Positions 1-8,591 of a DNA stretch of 64,000 nt are shown piece after piece. Made by a program: the position numbers and the translations under genes. Positions within the stretch are counted from its first letter, which is position 1; the number at the start of each line of letters is the position of its first letter. The DNA comes from Fen-999 sp044220545 (GTDB lineage: Bacteria; Pseudomonadota; Gammaproteobacteria; Burkholderiales; Rhodocyclaceae). The notes under the pieces are model-generated. The model was not told where the DNA came from. It worked only from the letters and a program-made list of their open reading frames with translations, and searched no databases. Where the stretch lies: positions 27,612 through 91,611 of the forward strand of contig JBGAQX010000004.1 of NCBI GenBank assembly GCA_044220545.1, in the 5' to 3' direction.

Positions 1-1349
1 ATCTGGCCACGGTTGGGGCACATGAAGTAGATCTTGCCGTCCTGCGGTTTGCGCCGCTCGGAAATATCCAGGTCGGACATGATCTTGATGCGCGATACCA
101 CCGCCTCGTGATAGGCCGACGGAAACTCGGAGTAGTCCTCCATGCGGCCATCGCGCCGGAAGCGGATGCGGGTGAAGCCATTACCCGGAAACGCCTCCAG
201 ATGGACGTCGGAGGCCTCGACGGCGGCGGCGTCGTTGATCATCTTGTTTACCAGACCGACGACCGTCGCGTCCTCTTCCGAGATGGCGGTGGCTTCCGGT
301 TGCGGTGGCAGCGTCCCGGACAACTGGACCAGCGCCTTCTTCGCCAGGCTGCGGAATTCGCGATCCGACTCCTGCGCCGACCGGCTCTGGCCATAGTCGG
401 CCAGCCGCTGGGTCAACCGGTTGCCGGCGGCAAACACCAGTTCGACATTCAGGTTGGTCAGGAACGCGAAGTATTCCTTCTCGGCGAACTCGAGCGGATT
501 TTCGACCGCCAGGAACAGATGCCCCTCGACCACCGCCACCGGCACGGCGCGGTAGATCCGCGCCACGTCCATGGGCACCTTCTTCATGGTCGCGCCATCG
601 ATGTGGAAGGCATACAGATCGACCATGATGATGCCGGTCTGCTGGCACAACGCGCGCGTGACATTCTCTTCGCTGGCCGCGCCCATCTTGGGCAAAATCC
701 GGCCGATCGGTTCGCGCCGCCGGCCCTGCTTGAGCTGGATCTGGCAGGCCGAGTCGATGGCCTTTTGCGTGACCACGCCGTGAGCGAGAAGAATCTCGCC
801 CAGCCGACGGCCGTCCCTGGCCGTGCCGTTGCCCTGGCCGCGACTGGCGACGGCCTGCCGCAACTGGTCGATGTTGGCGATTTCGTGCCACGGCACCAGA
901 GGCGGTGCCTCGCCGTCCACGGGCTTGCCCCCCTCCGGCTCGACCACGGGCATATCGGGCAGTCCGCGCCGCTGCTTGCCATGCGTCGCGTCAGTCGCCG
1001 CGTGGCGCCGCGCTTCCTGATCCAGGCGAGCCACTTCGGCCGTCGCGGTGGCGAAGGGATCATGCGGATTGCCGCTCATGTGCGGGAAAGCCAGCTCGTG
1101 CGCCTGCTTCAGCGCTAGCAACTCGCTCAGCACCTTCTCGGAAAAGCCGCTGCGCTTGCCTCGGTCCGAAAGCATCAGGCTGTCGAGGTACGGCATCACC
1201 TCGTGGGTGCCCCACAGCGCCTCGATCTTGCGGATCAGGCGCTCGTGGTTGCGCGCCATGGTTTGCGGAAACACGCCCGCGCCATCGGCAAAAGCCGCGG
1301 CGATTCGCGGGAACTTTTCGCTATCCCTCCCTGGATAGTCGGCATCCAT
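1..1349 (-). CDS. GspE/PilB-type secretion or pilus ATPase, 5' part only
   Basis: The gene runs off the left edge of the window, so only the N-terminal ~449 residues are visible. The start ATG at 1349 follows a strong GGGAGG ribosome site. From about residue 180 there is an MshEN-like segment (GRRLGEILLAHGVV), as in PilB, MshE and GspE. Near the edge the reading SAYHEAVVSRIKIMSDLDI followed by ERRKPQDGKIYF is the classic start of the PulE/PilB nucleotide-binding domain. Walker A and B lie outside the window. The family powers type IV pilus extension or type II secretion from the cytoplasmic face. The first ~150 residues before the MshEN region are not a typical part of PilB. The gene is monocistronic here, so pilus versus secretion role cannot be settled. 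Confidence 0.85.
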   Translation of the reverse strand, partial: MDADYPGRDSEKFPRIAAAFADGAGVFPQTMARNHERLIRKIEALWGTHEVMPYLDSLMLSDRGKRSGFSEKVLSELLALKQAHELAFPHMSGNPHDPFATATAEVARLDQEARRHAATDATHGKQRRGLPDMPVVEPEGGKPVDGEAPPLVPWHEIANIDQLRQAVASRGQGNGTARDGRRLGEILLAHGVVTQKAIDSACQIQLKQGRRREPIGRILPKMGAASEENVTRALCQQTGIIMVDLYAFHIDGATMKKVPMDVARIYRAVPVAVVEGHLFLAVENPLEFAEKEYFAFLTNLNVELVFAAGNRLTQRLADYGQSRSAQESDREFRSLAKKALVQLSGTLPPQPEATAISEEDATVVGLVNKMINDAAAVEASDVHLEAFPGNGFTRIRFRRDGRMEDYSEFPSAYHEAVVSRIKIMSDLDISERRKPQDGKIYFMCPNRGQ

Positions 1350-1425
1350 GATTGCCTCCCTGGCTTCTTCTTCGCTTCAACTCTAGCAGCGGGGCGACGG
1401 GAGTGAACTGACGCCGATCAAAGGA

Positions 1426-2760
1426 TTAGAGCACGTAGCGCGACAAGTCCTCGTTGATCGCCAGTTCCGCCAGCCGGACATCGACATAGGCGGCATCGAC
1501 GTCGACCGCTTGCCCTTCGCTCCGACCGGCCTCGAAGGAAACTTCTTCGAGCAGCTTCTCCATCACGGTATAAAGCCGGCGCGCGCCGATGTTTTCGGTC
1601 TTTTCGTTGACCTGGAAGGCGATCTCGGCCAGCCGGCGGATGCCGTCGGCGGCAAATGCCAGGGAAACCTGCTCCGTTTCCAGCAGGGCCTGGTACTGGC
1701 GGGTCAGGCAGGCGTCGGTCTGCGTCAGGATCAGCTCGAAGTCCTCCACGGAGAGGGAATCGAGCTCGACGCGGATCGGAAAGCGCCCCTGCAATTCCGG
1801 AATCAGATCGGAAGGCTTGGCCATGTGGAAGGCGCCGCTGGCGATGAACAGGATGTGATCGGTCTTGATCATGCCGTACTTGGTGGATACCGTGGTGCCC
1901 TCGACCAGCGGCAGCAGGTCGCGCTGCACGCCCTGGCGCGAGACATCCGCGCCCTGCGTTTCCTGGCGCGCGGCGATCTTGTCGATCTCGTCGAGGAAGA
2001 CGATGCCGTTCTGCTCGACATTCCGCAAGGCCTGCGCCTTCACTTCCTCGTCGTTGATCAGGCGCGCCGCCTCTTCGTCGGTGAGCGCCTTCATCGCCTC
2101 GCGAATCTTCATCTTGCGGCTGCGGCGCTTGCCACCACCGAGGTTCTGGAACATGCCCTGGATCTGCTGGGTCAATTCCTCCATGCCCGGCGGGGCGAAG
2201 ATCTCCATGGCGGCCGAGGTGGCGGCCACCTCGATCTCGATTTCCTTGTCGTCCAGCTCGCCCTCGCGCAGCTTCTTGCGAAACTTCTGCCGCGTCCCCG
2301 AATCGTCGGTCGCCGTCTCGCTGAAGCCACCGCGCGCGGGCGGCAGCAGCACATCGAGCACGCGGTCCTCGGCGGCGTCGACAGCCCGGTCGCGCACCGC
2401 CTTCATGGCCGCCTCGCGGCCGTCCTTGATCGCCGTTTCGGCGAGGTCGCGAATGATGGTATCGACGTCGCGACCGACGTAACCGACCTCGGTGAACTTG
2501 GTCGCCTCGATCTTGATGAAGGGCGCGTTGGCCAGCCGCGCCAGGCGGCGGGCAATCTCGGTCTTGCCGACGCCGGTCGGGCCGATCATCAGGATGTTCT
2601 TCGGCGTGATTTCCGAGCGCAACGGCTCGGCCACCTGGGCGCGCCGCCAGCGATTGCGCAGGGCGATGGCCACGGCGCGCTTGGCACGGGCCTGGCCAAC
2701 GATGTGCTTGTCGAGTTCGGAGACGATCTCCGCCGGCGTCATCTGGCTCGTCGTGCTCAT
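1426..2760 (-). CDS. hslU: ATP-dependent protease ATPase subunit HslU
   Basis: AAA+ unfoldase that feeds proteins to the HslV peptidase in the cytoplasm. The 444-residue product has the usual HslU length. It shows the N-terminal MTPAEIVSELDKHIVGQ segment, Walker A GPTGVGKT, the pore-loop GYVGRDVD motif, Walker B with sensor (IVFLDEIDKIAA), and the conserved C-terminal tail ending DLSRYVL that inserts into HslV. The start MSTTSQ is chosen because ATG at 2760 overlaps the hslV stop as ATGA. A longer reading from a GTG at 2802 would intrude further into hslV. It forms the normal hslVU pair, and the overlap suggests translational coupling. Confidence 0.97.
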   Translation of the reverse strand: MSTTSQMTPAEIVSELDKHIVGQARAKRAVAIALRNRWRRAQVAEPLRSEITPKNILMIGPTGVGKTEIARRLARLANAPFIKIEATKFTEVGYVGRDVDTIIRDLAETAIKDGREAAMKAVRDRAVDAAEDRVLDVLLPPARGGFSETATDDSGTRQKFRKKLREGELDDKEIEIEVAATSAAMEIFAPPGMEELTQQIQGMFQNLGGGKRRSRKMKIREAMKALTDEEAARLINDEEVKAQALRNVEQNGIVFLDEIDKIAARQETQGADVSRQGVQRDLLPLVEGTTVSTKYGMIKTDHILFIASGAFHMAKPSDLIPELQGRFPIRVELDSLSVEDFELILTQTDACLTRQYQALLETEQVSLAFAADGIRRLAEIAFQVNEKTENIGARRLYTVMEKLLEEVSFEAGRSEGQAVDVDAAYVDVRLAELAINEDLSRYVL

Positions 2761-3293
2761 TCGAGGACCTCGATGACATGGTTCTGATTGGTGTAGATGC
2801 ACAGGTCGCCGGCGATCTCGAGCGACTTCTTGACGATCTCGGCCGGCGCCAGTTCGGTGTTCTCGAGCAAGGCGCGCGCCGCCGACTGAGCGTAGGCGCC
2901 ACCGCTACCGATGGCGACGATACCGAGCTCCGGCTCCAGGACGTCGCCATTGCCGGTGATGATCAGGGAATGCTCGGTGTCCGCCACCGCCAGCATGGCC
3001 TCCAGCCGGCGCAGCACCCGGTCGCTGCGCCAGTCTTTGGCCAGTTCAACGGCCGAGCGCAGCAGGTTGCCCCGGTGCTGCTCCAGCTTGGCCTCGAAGC
3101 GCTCGAACAGCGTGAAGGCGTCGGCCGTGCCGCCGGCAAAGCCGGCGAGAATTTGCTCGCCATACAAGCGGCGAACCTTGCGGGCGCTCGACTTGATAAT
3201 GATGTTGCCCAGCGTCACCTGGCCGTCGCCGCCCAACGCGACGGCGCTGCCGCGCCGCACGGAGAGGATGGTGGTACCTCGATACTGCTCCAA
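2757..3293 (-). CDS. hslV: ATP-dependent protease peptidase subunit HslV
   Basis: Threonine peptidase of the HslUV (ClpYQ) complex; 178 residues. The motif TTILSVRRG marks the catalytic N-terminus. Here it is preceded by six residues (MEQYRG), so Thr7 would become the nucleophile after removal of a short propeptide rather than of Met alone. The further segments GDGQVTLGN, KVRRLY and FAGGTADAFTLFERFE are typical of the family. It overlaps hslU by 4 bp. Upstream lies the STAS protein gene on the same strand, 24 bp away, so read-through from that gene is possible. Identity is secure; the short propeptide is a reading of the start codon only. Confidence 0.97.
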   Translation of the reverse strand: MEQYRGTTILSVRRGSAVALGGDGQVTLGNIIIKSSARKVRRLYGEQILAGFAGGTADAFTLFERFEAKLEQHRGNLLRSAVELAKDWRSDRVLRRLEAMLAVADTEHSLIITGNGDVLEPELGIVAIGSGGAYAQSAARALLENTELAPAEIVKKSLEIAGDLCIYTNQNHVIEVLE

Positions 3294-3317
3294 GCTGCCT
3301 CCTATTGCCGACCGGTA

Positions 3318-4508
3318 TCAGGTCTTGCGCGTTTCGATGCGAGCCACCCGGTCCAGTCCGATGACTTCCCACAGGGCGGCCAGCAGATGGCTGGCCTTGA
3401 CCAGGCGCAGCTTCTTCTGGGTCGCCAGCAGGGCGGTGGCGAGATTCATCAGGTTGGCGGCGGCGACGAAGTCCATGCGTTGCAGGCGGCTGGTATCGAC
3501 GACGATCTCGTTGCTGGTCTCGGCACGCGCGCGAATCGCCGCGAAGGCGGCGTCGTTGGCGGCGGTAATGGAGCCTTCCAGAAAGCACTCGGTCTCCGCT
3601 TCAGGCACCGCTTCGGCGGGCTTGCCGCCGGCATCCGTCTCCCGCTTGCCCGCCTTGACCTTGGCCGGCTCCCAGGACGGCGGCGACACCTCGAAGGTCA
3701 CGGCATAGTTGACCGCGGTGTCCTCGAAAGCCTCCTGGGCGGCCAATTGCTGATACAGGTCGAGCAGCAGCAGCCACATTTGTTCGTTCTCGCGCTGTCC
3801 GGGCACGATCTTGCGCGCCAGAATGGCCGCCAGCTTCTCGGCACCGCCCAGCACGCACTCCTTGCGCGCCTTCTTCAACTGGCGCAGGGCATCGTTCACA
3901 AGTTGGCAACCCTGTTCGTCGGCATCGGTCACCTTTGCGAGCTCGAGCCTGACCGAGGGGTTCTTCTCGGCGAGCTTCAGCAGCGGCGTCAAGGCCTCGC
4001 CCGCCTTGCCGCTGAGCGCGCCAGTCAAGGTGACGGCGGCCCGGCCGCCCACCGACGAAACGACGACCTCGGTCTTGCTCGCGCCGCCGGTCCAGGTAGG
4101 GGGCGAGGTTTCGAACCTGGCCGCGTATTCAAGCGCCAGATGCTCGAAGGCATGCTGTCGATCCAGCAGTTGATAGAGCTCGAACAGCATGCCCCAGGCG
4201 CGCGGCGCGTAACTGCCCAAAGCGGCGTCGCGATCGCGAATCGCCCCCTCCAGCGGCGCGCAGGCGGCGTCCGGTTGCTCGACCGAGTAGAGCATGGCGG
4301 CCTGCTCGATGGCCGGCGGTACCTGATGAGTCTCTTCGCGAACCTCGATCTGTGCGCCCCGCGCCGACGGAATTTCGCCCGGCTGGGTGAAATCAAGCGA
4401 CCCGAGTTCGTCCGGGCCGGAGCCGAGGGCGGGCTTTGCCGGAGGCCGTGCCGGCGCCTTGCCGGCCAACGGCGGGGGTGTTTTCTTGCCGAACAGGGGA
4501 AAAGCCAC
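3318..4508 (-). CDS. STAS-domain protein, function unknown
   Basis: About 396 residues from a GTG at 4508 (VAFPLFGKK). A longer reading from 4574 would overlap the end of znuB by 32 bp. After a Pro/Ala-rich N-terminal stretch the middle and C-terminal parts read like STAS/anti-anti-sigma folds. The end, EIVVDTSRLQRMDFVAAANL followed by a segment typical of STAS helix 2, is the clearest. A related but weaker unit (PSVRLELAKVTDADEQGCQL) precedes it. No transmembrane segment or enzymatic motif is visible. It sits 34 bp after znuB and 24 bp before hslV on the same strand, which may be coincidental. STAS proteins usually act as phospho-switch partners; no partner kinase is encoded next to it. The start codon is uncertain. 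Confidence 0.6.
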   Translation of the reverse strand: MAFPLFGKKTPPPLAGKAPARPPAKPALGSGPDELGSLDFTQPGEIPSARGAQIEVREETHQVPPAIEQAAMLYSVEQPDAACAPLEGAIRDRDAALGSYAPRAWGMLFELYQLLDRQHAFEHLALEYAARFETSPPTWTGGASKTEVVVSSVGGRAAVTLTGALSGKAGEALTPLLKLAEKNPSVRLELAKVTDADEQGCQLVNDALRQLKKARKECVLGGAEKLAAILARKIVPGQRENEQMWLLLLDLYQQLAAQEAFEDTAVNYAVTFEVSPPSWEPAKVKAGKRETDAGGKPAEAVPEAETECFLEGSITAANDAAFAAIRARAETSNEIVVDTSRLQRMDFVAAANLMNLATALLATQKKLRLVKASHLLAALWEVIGLDRVARIETRKT

Positions 4509-4542
4509 GTTGTCAGACCGTACTATAGGTAAAACGAGTTGC

Positions 4543-5325
4543 CTAATATATCCCATCGGCCGGGCAATCGGCATCCTCGCGCTGTGTCGCCGGGGTCATG
4601 GCCATGGCGACAAAAGCCATTCCAGCCAGACAGCAAACAATCGCGGCACCGGCCGGCAGGTCGAACAAAGAGGATGCCAGCAATCCGGCCGCATAGCCGA
4701 GCGTACCAAGGGCCCAGGACGCCAGCAGCCTGCGTTTGCCGGTCAGCCTGCGAAACGCCACGGCCGGGGCGATCAAGCTGGCGAACACCAGTAGCACACC
4801 GACCAGTTGCACCGATGCCGTCACCGCCAAGGCCAGGAGAATATAGAAACCGGCACGGCTCTGACGCCGTCCAACGTGCGGCCAGAAGCCAAGGATCACC
4901 GCGTAAAGCACCGCCACCGGACCCAGTTGCGCCCAATCAACCCAGAGCACCTGGCCGGACAACATGTCCTTCAAGTGCTCGCCACCATGGGGATTTCCGG
5001 CCAGCAACAGAATTCCGGCCGCCGCCGCGACCACGAAAACCAGACCGATCAGCGCCTCCTGAACGTCGGGCCAGCGCTTTTCGCTCCAGTTCATCGCCAT
5101 GGCGCCAATCAGCGCCGCCACTGCCGCCGCCCCCTGCGCTGCCAGCGGCGCTTCCCAGCCAAGCATTTGCGCGACGATGACGCCCAGGCCGGCGACTTGG
5201 GCAATGGCGAGATCTATGAAGATAATGCCCCGCCGCAATACGTCGATGCCCAGCGGCACGTGCGTCGCCAGCACCAGCAAGCCGGCGACGAACGGAGCCG
5301 CGAGCAGGCTCCAATCAATGCTCAC
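4543..5325 (-). CDS. znuB: Zinc ABC transporter permease ZnuB-like
   Basis: A 260-residue hydrophobic protein of the metal ABC-3 permease family, which forms the inner-membrane channel for Zn or Mn import. The N-terminal helix, the segment GIDVLRRGIIFIDLAIAQVAGLG, read here in two parts (GIDVLRRGIIF, IDLAIAQVAGLG), and the late RLTGKRR loop fit ZnuB. The start is taken as GTG at 5325 because it overlaps the znuA stop codon as GTGA. A longer frame starting at 5451 reads back into znuA and is not protein-like. It belongs to the leftward zinc operon behind zur and znuA. No znuC ATPase gene lies beside it. Confidence 0.85.
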   Translation of the reverse strand: MSIDWSLLAAPFVAGLLVLATHVPLGIDVLRRGIIFIDLAIAQVAGLGVIVAQMLGWEAPLAAQGAAAVAALIGAMAMNWSEKRWPDVQEALIGLVFVVAAAAGILLLAGNPHGGEHLKDMLSGQVLWVDWAQLGPVAVLYAVILGFWPHVGRRQSRAGFYILLALAVTASVQLVGVLLVFASLIAPAVAFRRLTGKRRLLASWALGTLGYAAGLLASSLFDLPAGAAIVCCLAGMAFVAMAMTPATQREDADCPADGIY

Positions 5326-6215
5326 CTGGCGGCCTCGGCCAGGCGCCGCACGGTGTCGTCGAACAGGCCGAACAGATCCTTCGCCACGTCGCTCCCGCCG
5401 ACGGTAAAGGGCAGCACGGCCACCGGCACCCTGGCCTGCGCCGAGAACCACTCGGCGGGACGCGCGTTGTTGTATGCGGCGCGCACCACCATCTTCGGCC
5501 GGCTCGCCGCCGTCTGCTCGACCAGACGGGCCAGATGGGCGACCGAAGGTTCAATGCCCGGTTTGGGCTCCAACGCCGCCACCTCCCTGATGCCCAGCCA
5601 GTCGAACAGATAAGTCCAGGACTTGTGCTGCACGACGACCGGCGTGCCCTTGAGCGACGCCGCCATCGTCTCCCAGCGCGCCGTGGCGGCGCTCCACTTC
5701 TCGGCGAACGCGGCGAAGCCAGTGCGATAGGCGGCGGCGTTGGCGGCATCGAGGGTGGTCAGCCGCGCGCTCAGCGCCTCGCCGATCTTCAGGATGTTGC
5801 GCGGATCGGTCTGAATGTGCGGATTGCCGTCGGCATGCACATCGCCGTCGGCGCGATCAAGCCGGGCCGGCACGTCGAGCATGCGCACGAAGCCGGCCGC
5901 CTCGAAGTAGCCAGGCTGGCCCGGCTGCACGCGCGGGTTGGCGGATTCGCGCTGGATCACCGGCAGCCAGCCGATTTCCAGCTCGGCGCCGGTAGCGACG
6001 ATCAGGTCCGCATTGCGGGCACGGGCGATAAGCGAAGGCCGCGCCTGGATCTGGTGGGGGTCCTGGAGGCCATGCGTCGCAGTAAACACTTCGACCTTGT
6101 CGCCACCGATTTCCTTCACCAAAGCTCCCCACTCAGGAACCGTGGCGAACACCTTGAGCACCGCATGCGCGGGCAGCGCCAGCAGCGTCATCAACATCAG
6201 TATCAATGCTCTCAT
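5322..6215 (-). CDS. znuA: Periplasmic zinc-binding protein ZnuA-like
   Basis: A 297-residue cluster A-I solute-binding protein. It has a signal peptide (MRALILMLMTLLALPAHA) followed by KVFATVPEWGALVKEIGG. The metal-ligand histidines are recognisable: DPH at residue 54, HADGNPH at 127-133 and VVQHKSW at 197. An acidic ligand region (EPKPGIEPS) follows. The long His-rich loop of E. coli ZnuA is absent, as in many betaproteobacterial homologues. The partner permease overlaps it by 4 bp and the outer-membrane protein gene ends 11 bp upstream. Zur is the first gene of the same run. Zinc is the most likely substrate given the context; manganese cannot be excluded from sequence alone. Confidence 0.88.
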   Translation of the reverse strand: MRALILMLMTLLALPAHAVLKVFATVPEWGALVKEIGGDKVEVFTATHGLQDPHQIQARPSLIARARNADLIVATGAELEIGWLPVIQRESANPRVQPGQPGYFEAAGFVRMLDVPARLDRADGDVHADGNPHIQTDPRNILKIGEALSARLTTLDAANAAAYRTGFAAFAEKWSAATARWETMAASLKGTPVVVQHKSWTYLFDWLGIREVAALEPKPGIEPSVAHLARLVEQTAASRPKMVVRAAYNNARPAEWFSAQARVPVAVLPFTVGGSDVAKDLFGLFDDTVRRLAEAAR

Positions 6216-6226
6216 TGCCGCTGTCC

Positions 6227-7705
6227 TTAGAAGCTATGCGCGCCGTGGGCGCCCAGGGAATGCTGATATTGAAGGAAGACCTGGTTGGCCTTCTCCTCGA
6301 CGCCGTCGACCCACAGTTTGGCGCGCGACGCCTGGAGGCGCACCAGCGAAAACTCGGTGATATTGCGCGTCAGGGCGGCTGTCCAGCGGTCGGACTTGTT
6401 CAAGTTCGTCGTATTGCCGAAGCCGACGAACCGGTTGGTCATGCCCGCGGCGTCATAGCGCACACCCGCCTGCCAGTGCGGCAGGAAGCCATAGGTTCCC
6501 TGGACCACCACGCCATCTTGCTTGTAGCGCAGCTTCTGGCCGAGCAATCCCGCACCGCCTTCGAAGAACGCGATGTCGAGATCCTTGTTCAAGCGCAGGT
6601 ATTCGCCGACCAGCTTGAGATTGCCCTTCCCGCCATAGCCGCCCGCATCGTACTTGTAGACGGCATCGAGGCCCCAGACCTTGCCCTTGCCCTCAAGCGC
6701 ATTCACACATATGCCACCCGGAGTGCCACAGGCAACGCCCGGATTCTCCTCGGAATGGTCATGTACCTCCTGAAGCTGGCTGGAACGGGCATACCACCCC
6801 CCGAACTGCAAGGCGTGGTTGTTGCCGAGATCCGGGCCAATCTTGGCGAACAGTGTCGTCAGGCGCGGGCCGGATTTTGCAGCCCCAAGCGCGCCGGCTG
6901 CCGTGCCCGCCAAGGATAGTCCGTCGGCGCGGCCAGCCGGCGTTTCCTCGCCGCCCGTCGCGAAGGTCTGCTCCTTGCCCTGCAGCAGTTCTACGCCAAG
7001 CTGGGTGTACCAGTTGCCGGTCGGTGGCAACCATGACAAACGCAGGCCGGTATCCATCAGGCCATGTTCGCCGAGCAAGGTGCGATAGGGCAGATTCTGG
7101 TCGACAAAATCCCATTGATGCGGATGCTGCCCGTTCAGGTAGCCGACGCCCGAGAGGAACTTGCCACCACGCAATTTGAGCCCGGCCGGCAGGGCGCGGG
7201 TATCGAAATAGGCCTCCTCCAACTCGACGCCACCGCCCGAACTGACCGTCATCATCACGTTGGCATCGAAGTAAGGGCTGACGGACGCCGAGAACGCCAA
7301 TTCGGTCTCACGCAGATTGAAGCCGCGTTCCAGCGCGCCATGGTCGTGCCCCTCGTGATCGTGGCTGTGGTTGATGCCGTCGATGTGTTCGTACAACGCA
7401 CCGCTACCACCCTTGCGGTTGTCGCGGAAGTAGACGCCGTCGAGAATCAAGGACATCCGTGGATTGAAGCCGCTACCGGCTGTCTGCGTGCTCCGGCGAT
7501 CTTCCCTCGCCATTGGCTCGACCGGCTTGGCGGACTGTGCCGTTGCCTTTTCCAGGCGCGCCTCGAGCGCCGCGATGCGCTCTTCGTAGTTTCTTTTCAT
7601 TTGCGCGATTTCCTCGCGCAAGGCATTCAAATCGCCGTTGGCGGCGGCGGGCAGACTGGTCAGCGCGCCGACAACGGCCAGCGCAAGAATGGGCAAACGA
7701 TTCAT
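6227..7705 (-). CDS. Outer-membrane beta-barrel protein with coiled coil and His-rich loop
   Basis: 492 residues: signal peptide (cleavage near AAANG, residue 20-24), a short coiled coil at 26-56 (LREEIAQMKRNYEERIAALE), then an apparently porin-like beta barrel ending in Phe, the usual last residue of barrels inserted by BAM. Residues 113-122 form an H-rich segment (HSHDHEGHDH) and two more histidines lie near the C-terminus. No TonB box or plug domain is visible, so it is unlikely to be a TonB-dependent receptor. It sits between a small secreted protein and znuA in the Zur-headed operon. I infer that it carries zinc across the outer membrane or captures it at the surface. The exact family name is not certain. 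Confidence 0.72.
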   Translation of the reverse strand: MNRLPILALAVVGALTSLPAAANGDLNALREEIAQMKRNYEERIAALEARLEKATAQSAKPVEPMAREDRRSTQTAGSGFNPRMSLILDGVYFRDNRKGGSGALYEHIDGINHSHDHEGHDHGALERGFNLRETELAFSASVSPYFDANVMMTVSSGGGVELEEAYFDTRALPAGLKLRGGKFLSGVGYLNGQHPHQWDFVDQNLPYRTLLGEHGLMDTGLRLSWLPPTGNWYTQLGVELLQGKEQTFATGGEETPAGRADGLSLAGTAAGALGAAKSGPRLTTLFAKIGPDLGNNHALQFGGWYARSSQLQEVHDHSEENPGVACGTPGGICVNALEGKGKVWGLDAVYKYDAGGYGGKGNLKLVGEYLRLNKDLDIAFFEGGAGLLGQKLRYKQDGVVVQGTYGFLPHWQAGVRYDAAGMTNRFVGFGNTTNLNKSDRWTAALTRNITEFSLVRLQASRAKLWVDGVEEKANQVFLQYQHSLGAHGAHSF

Positions 7706-7761
7706 GGCGACTCTCCAAAGTGAAAACGAAAGCGCGACCGACGGCCACGCGCAACGAATGG

Positions 7762-8052
7762 TCAGCTTTGGAAGAAAGGCGGTCCGCGACTGAGGAAGTA
7801 CGTGCGATGAACCCGGGCCAGCCGTGGCGGCTCGACTCGGTCATACGACGGACGCAAGACGGGCATGACCACCGGCAACGTCGCCGCCACCGGCGGTGCC
7901 GGCGAGGCGTTGATCAGCGCCAGACATTCCAGGCAAACCTCGTCGTAACCACCATCGAAATCCGCCAAGTGATCGGCGCCATGCCAGGCGAACGCCGACT
8001 GTGCCAGCATCAGCGTCCCCACCAACGCGATCAATCCGAACAGTCGGTTCAT
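7762..8052 (-). CDS. Small secreted CxxC protein (DUF2946-like), unknown function
   Basis: 96 residues. The signal peptide (MNRLFGLIALVGTLMLAQSAFA) is followed by WHGADH, a CLEC motif within DEVCLECLAL, and a tail RGPPFFQS. Small secreted proteins of the DUF2946 type near metal transport genes look similar, but the assignment is only by resemblance. The start ATG at 8052 overlaps the zur stop (ATGA), so the two are likely co-translated. A longer frame from 8169 would lie inside zur and is rejected. With one CxxC and several histidines, the mature protein could bind metal in the periplasm; this is inference. Confidence 0.65.
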   Translation of the reverse strand: MNRLFGLIALVGTLMLAQSAFAWHGADHLADFDGGYDEVCLECLALINASPAPPVAATLPVVMPVLRPSYDRVEPPRLARVHRTYFLSRGPPFFQS

Positions 8053-8483
8053 CGTCCATCGCCCCGGCGCGCGCAATCTACGCAAGTACCTCGCAGATCC
8101 AGTTCGACCTCGGCCAGCCGAAAGCCGCGAGGCAATCTTGGCGGCGGCGGCGGCGGGGTATTCAGGCAAAACACCGCGCCACAGTCGACACAGCGAAAAT
8201 GGGCGTGACTCGCGTGCTGCCGCCGCGCGGCAACCGTGGCGAAACGGAACACGCCCCGGTCGTCAGCCAACTTGAACGCCAAGCCGCAGGACACCAGCGA
8301 GTCGAGCACACGATAAAGGGTGACACGGTTGATCGTCGCCAGTTGCGCCTCGAGCTCGGCATGGCGCAAAGGGCGATCGACCTCCGATATCGCTTCGAGC
8401 ACGCGCAGCCGGGCAGGTGTCACCTTGACACCTGCCGCGCGCAACTGCTCTGCCGCGCTGGTCGGGACTACGGATTTCGCCAT
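8049..8483 (-). CDS. zur: Fur-family regulator, probably Zur
   Basis: 144-residue Fur-family repressor. It has the N-terminal winged helix (GVKVTPARLRVLEAI, then TINRVTLYRVLDSL as recognition region), His-rich SHAHFRC metal-site segment, and two CVDC motifs that would form the structural Cys4 zinc site. The sequence between them contains an unusual run of six prolines. The call Zur rather than Fur rests on context: it heads an operon with znuA/znuB and faces a ZIP/ZrgA operon across a perfect inverted repeat at 8511-8531. Fur-family proteins repress when loaded with metal, so this one likely shuts off both arms under zinc sufficiency and represses itself. Confidence 0.85.
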   Translation of the reverse strand: MAKSVVPTSAAEQLRAAGVKVTPARLRVLEAISEVDRPLRHAELEAQLATINRVTLYRVLDSLVSCGLAFKLADDRGVFRFATVAARRQHASHAHFRCVDCGAVFCLNTPPPPPPRLPRGFRLAEVELDLRGTCVDCARRGDGR

Positions 8484-8510
8484 GGCGCGATGAAAGCACA
8501 GTCGACCACT

Positions 8511-8531
8511 AAATGCAACCGGGTTGCATTT
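8511..8531. promoter_or_regulatory. Probable Zur operator, perfect 10-1-10 inverted repeat
   Basis: The arms AAATGCAACC and GGTTGCATTT flank a single central G, with no mismatch. Size and spacing match Fur/Zur-type boxes. It is placed between zur (start 8483, leftward) and the ZIP gene (start 8592, rightward). On each strand a TTGCAT at the arm could serve as a -35 element, with weak -10 candidates (TTTCAT leftwards, TCCAAT rightwards) 17 bp away. One bound repressor could therefore block both promoters. Binding itself is inferred. Confidence 0.85.
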
Positions 8532-8591
8532 GTTATCGCGCCATGGTCCAATGCCGCGCTTCCGCATCGACCTCGCATACCGACCCCGGGC

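Noticed and set aside
2778..4532. Long open frame on the plus strand across hslV and the STAS gene
   Set aside because: It is antisense to genes with clear family motifs and its reading is rich in Arg/Gln/Gly without motifs; a by-product of high GC content.
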